This document shows positions 62,413 to 64,000 of a stretch of 64,000 nucleotides of DNA, piece after piece. Origin of the DNA: Phallusia mammillata. Lineage: Eukaryota > Chordata > Ascidiacea > Phlebobranchia > Ascidiidae. Where the stretch lies: positions 1 to 64,000 of the forward strand of contig QLIY01000473.1 in assembly GCA_003260075.1 (NCBI GenBank), written 5' to 3'. Within the stretch, counting starts at the first letter, position 1. Every line of letters starts with the position of its first letter. The translations under genes and the position numbers were made by a program. The notes below the pieces were generated by a model. The model saw only the letters and a list, made by a program, of their open reading frames with translations. It was not told the origin of the DNA and ran no database searches.

Positions 62413-63294
62413 TTAGTTCACTTAGCATTGGTTGAACTGGAAAGTGCAAGACCCACGAGATTATGCGCGCCATTTCGTAGCTTAGTTAATTGTCACGAGA
62501 AGGAAATGGACTTGTGCTTTACTTTCTTTTTTCCCCCGGTGAACTTTAAAGGTTTTTCAGCACCAGATTGGGCTAGTGTGATGTAGCTGTAGTTTTTTGA
62601 ATAGTTTGACTTGTATTTATAAGCTGTTGCTGCCAGGCTTAATATATAAACTAAACAATGTTGTTTTTGGCAAATATATTGTTATTGGCGTGCATTTATT
62701 TGCTTTTGTCGTTTAGTTGGGTTGTATGTACTAAAAGTCACAACGATCATAATCCATAAGGTACAATTTCAAAAGAGAATGAAATGTGATTATAAGGTCG
62801 TTCTAGAATGGGCATTGTTATGAAATACTTATCCTTTCATAATTAAAGAATTACGGTGTTGACGTGAATGCTGTTACTGCTATTCAATTTCTTGGAAACT
62901 ATGTTGAGAAAATGTGTCATAGATTTTCATATGTTTAACAGACCGAAGTCATTCTGAGAAAAAATATTGGTCACCTAATTTTAGGACACTGCGTATGGAA
63001 AATTGTCCCAAGTTGCTTGTTTTCGACAAGTAGGCCTCGTGATATTAGTGAACGCTGTTAAGTTTGACGAGTCTAGGTTTAGTGGAAGTTGTTGCTTGCA
63101 CGCCAAAAAATCGTGCTAATACTCGTGTGATGTTGTAGATCATGGTTTCGTTAAGCATAGACTTAATCTATGACATAGATGATAGGATACAGAACCTTGT
63201 ATTTATATATACAGCATTTCTTGCCAACCATTGATTAATTCATATGATTTTTGCGTTTTTTTATATTTTTTTGCTAAAACACGAAGATGTAAAC

Positions 63295-63349
63295 CAGGGG
63301 TATCAAACTCAAACTGCTTTGAGGGCCAAAAACAAACTTTTAAGTAAGT

Positions 63350-63433
<84 letters not shown>

Positions 63434-63806
63434 ACATGACAACAAACATGTTGCGTGATTAAAAAGAGAAATGTTCATTATTCCTATTATCTTTGTTAAA
63501 AAACAATATTGTAGTAAATAACAAACAAATATACAGTGTAGCAAAGTAAAAGAGCCAACTCTGCTATATTGTTTTGTGTGGAAACAATGGCATGCAGTGA
63601 CACAACAATGAAAAAAATGACGCAACAATTGCAAATTGCTGATTCTAAAGATGAACTATTTCGATCATGTCATTTAAACGTTGCAAATACCACTATCAAA
63701 GAATGATTATATCATGTAAACTCATTGGTTTTACAGGGTCTTCCGTCCGCGTAAAACACATATCTTCTAAAAGTTCCTTTCGCGGGCCGCGTGTTTGAGA
63801 CCCCTG
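63295..63806. mobile_element. hAT-type MITE interrupted by an 82-G run
   Basis: Ends CAGGGGTATCAAACTCAAA and GTGTTTGAGACCCCTG with a perfect duplication ATGTAAAC (63287-63294, 63807-63814). Its interior is broken by the G run at 63351-63432, so its true length is unknown. Confidence 0.85.
63351..63432. other. 82-base G run (probable assembly gap) inside a hAT element
   Basis: An uninterrupted G run lies inside an element whose two ends and target duplications are intact. Confidence 0.85.
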
Positions 63807-64000
63807 ATGTAAACAATACTGTGCGCTTGTAAAAGCAATGCGGTTTAATTGAATGAATACAAAACCCGTTTAGTAATTTCAAAGCGTAAAAATCGACAAT
63901 TACTGCTCTAGAGTCTAGAATAAATGTAATTTGCTCTATGCCTAATCCACACGTGCTTGGTATTTATTTGTTTATTCAATACTTTTCATTAGGATAAATG

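Larger units (their letters stand above)
57341..64000. other. Probable intron or spacer after the 56.3 kb exon
   Basis: Contains the 59.1 kb allelic duplication, the pogo-like MITE at 60,900, the direct duplication at 62,096 and the hAT element at 63,295. No later exon of the 56.3 kb gene could be identified. Confidence 0.45.

Noticed and set aside
63203..63634. Poly-proline/poly-glycine frames at 63.2-63.6 kb
   Set aside because: Translation of the 82-G run inside a hAT element, with no flanking coding signal.

Overview
This window is animal nuclear DNA. It is AT-rich, its protein-coding genes are broken into short exons with GT-AG introns, and hAT-type elements, MITEs and a tRNA-derived SINE lie in the introns and spacers. 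The gene families (a full-length ABCB/P-glycoprotein, an AASDH-type beta-alanine-activating enzyme, and an INPP4-like phosphatase with a PH domain) fit a metazoan. Small introns and strongly divergent allelic copies would suit a highly heterozygous marine invertebrate such as an ascidian, but I cannot fix the species from sequence alone.

Layout. (1) About 2.3-9.5 kb, minus strand: the 5' part of an INPP4-like gene, with PH-domain exons followed by C2-domain exons. Its catalytic exons are not visible. A possible first exon of another minus-strand gene is at 234-329. (2) 11.9-37.4 kb, minus strand: a complete ABCB-type full transporter (TMD1-NBD1-linker-TMD2-NBD2) in 26 coding exons. I located each exon by its reading frame and splice sites. 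(3) 37.4-37.9 kb: a spacer of about 0.5 kb shared head-to-head with the next gene. (4) 37.9-43.4 kb, plus strand: AASDH, with one large exon carrying the adenylation and carrier domains, then small exons for the PQQ/beta-propeller repeats. (5) 43.4-64 kb: gene-poor, repeat-rich DNA with two candidate first coding exons of an unrecognised plus-strand gene (49,798-49,916 and 56,301-57,340) and an orphan exon-like ORF near 44.5 kb.

The most striking structure is not a gene. Thirty homopolymer runs are present. Twenty-eight are 10-12 bases long; the other two are 78 and 82. All fourteen runs left of 33.4 kb are C and all sixteen right of 34.8 kb are G. Many sit between two near-identical copies of the same sequence, sometimes inside exons. 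They look like assembly gaps (10-base placeholders, probably N recoded as G and then reverse-complemented on one side) at unmerged allelic overlaps. They cause a false 48-codon insertion and a false frameshift in AASDH, truncate ABCB exon 12, scramble ABCB exons 5-6, and probably fuse a LINE fragment to the last AASDH exon. I found no CRISPR, phage, operon or other prokaryote-like system, and no convincing new biological system. The biological points of most interest are the PH+C2 architecture of the INPP4-like gene, the head-to-head ABCB/AASDH pair, the GC-AG intron, and the possible alternative first exons.
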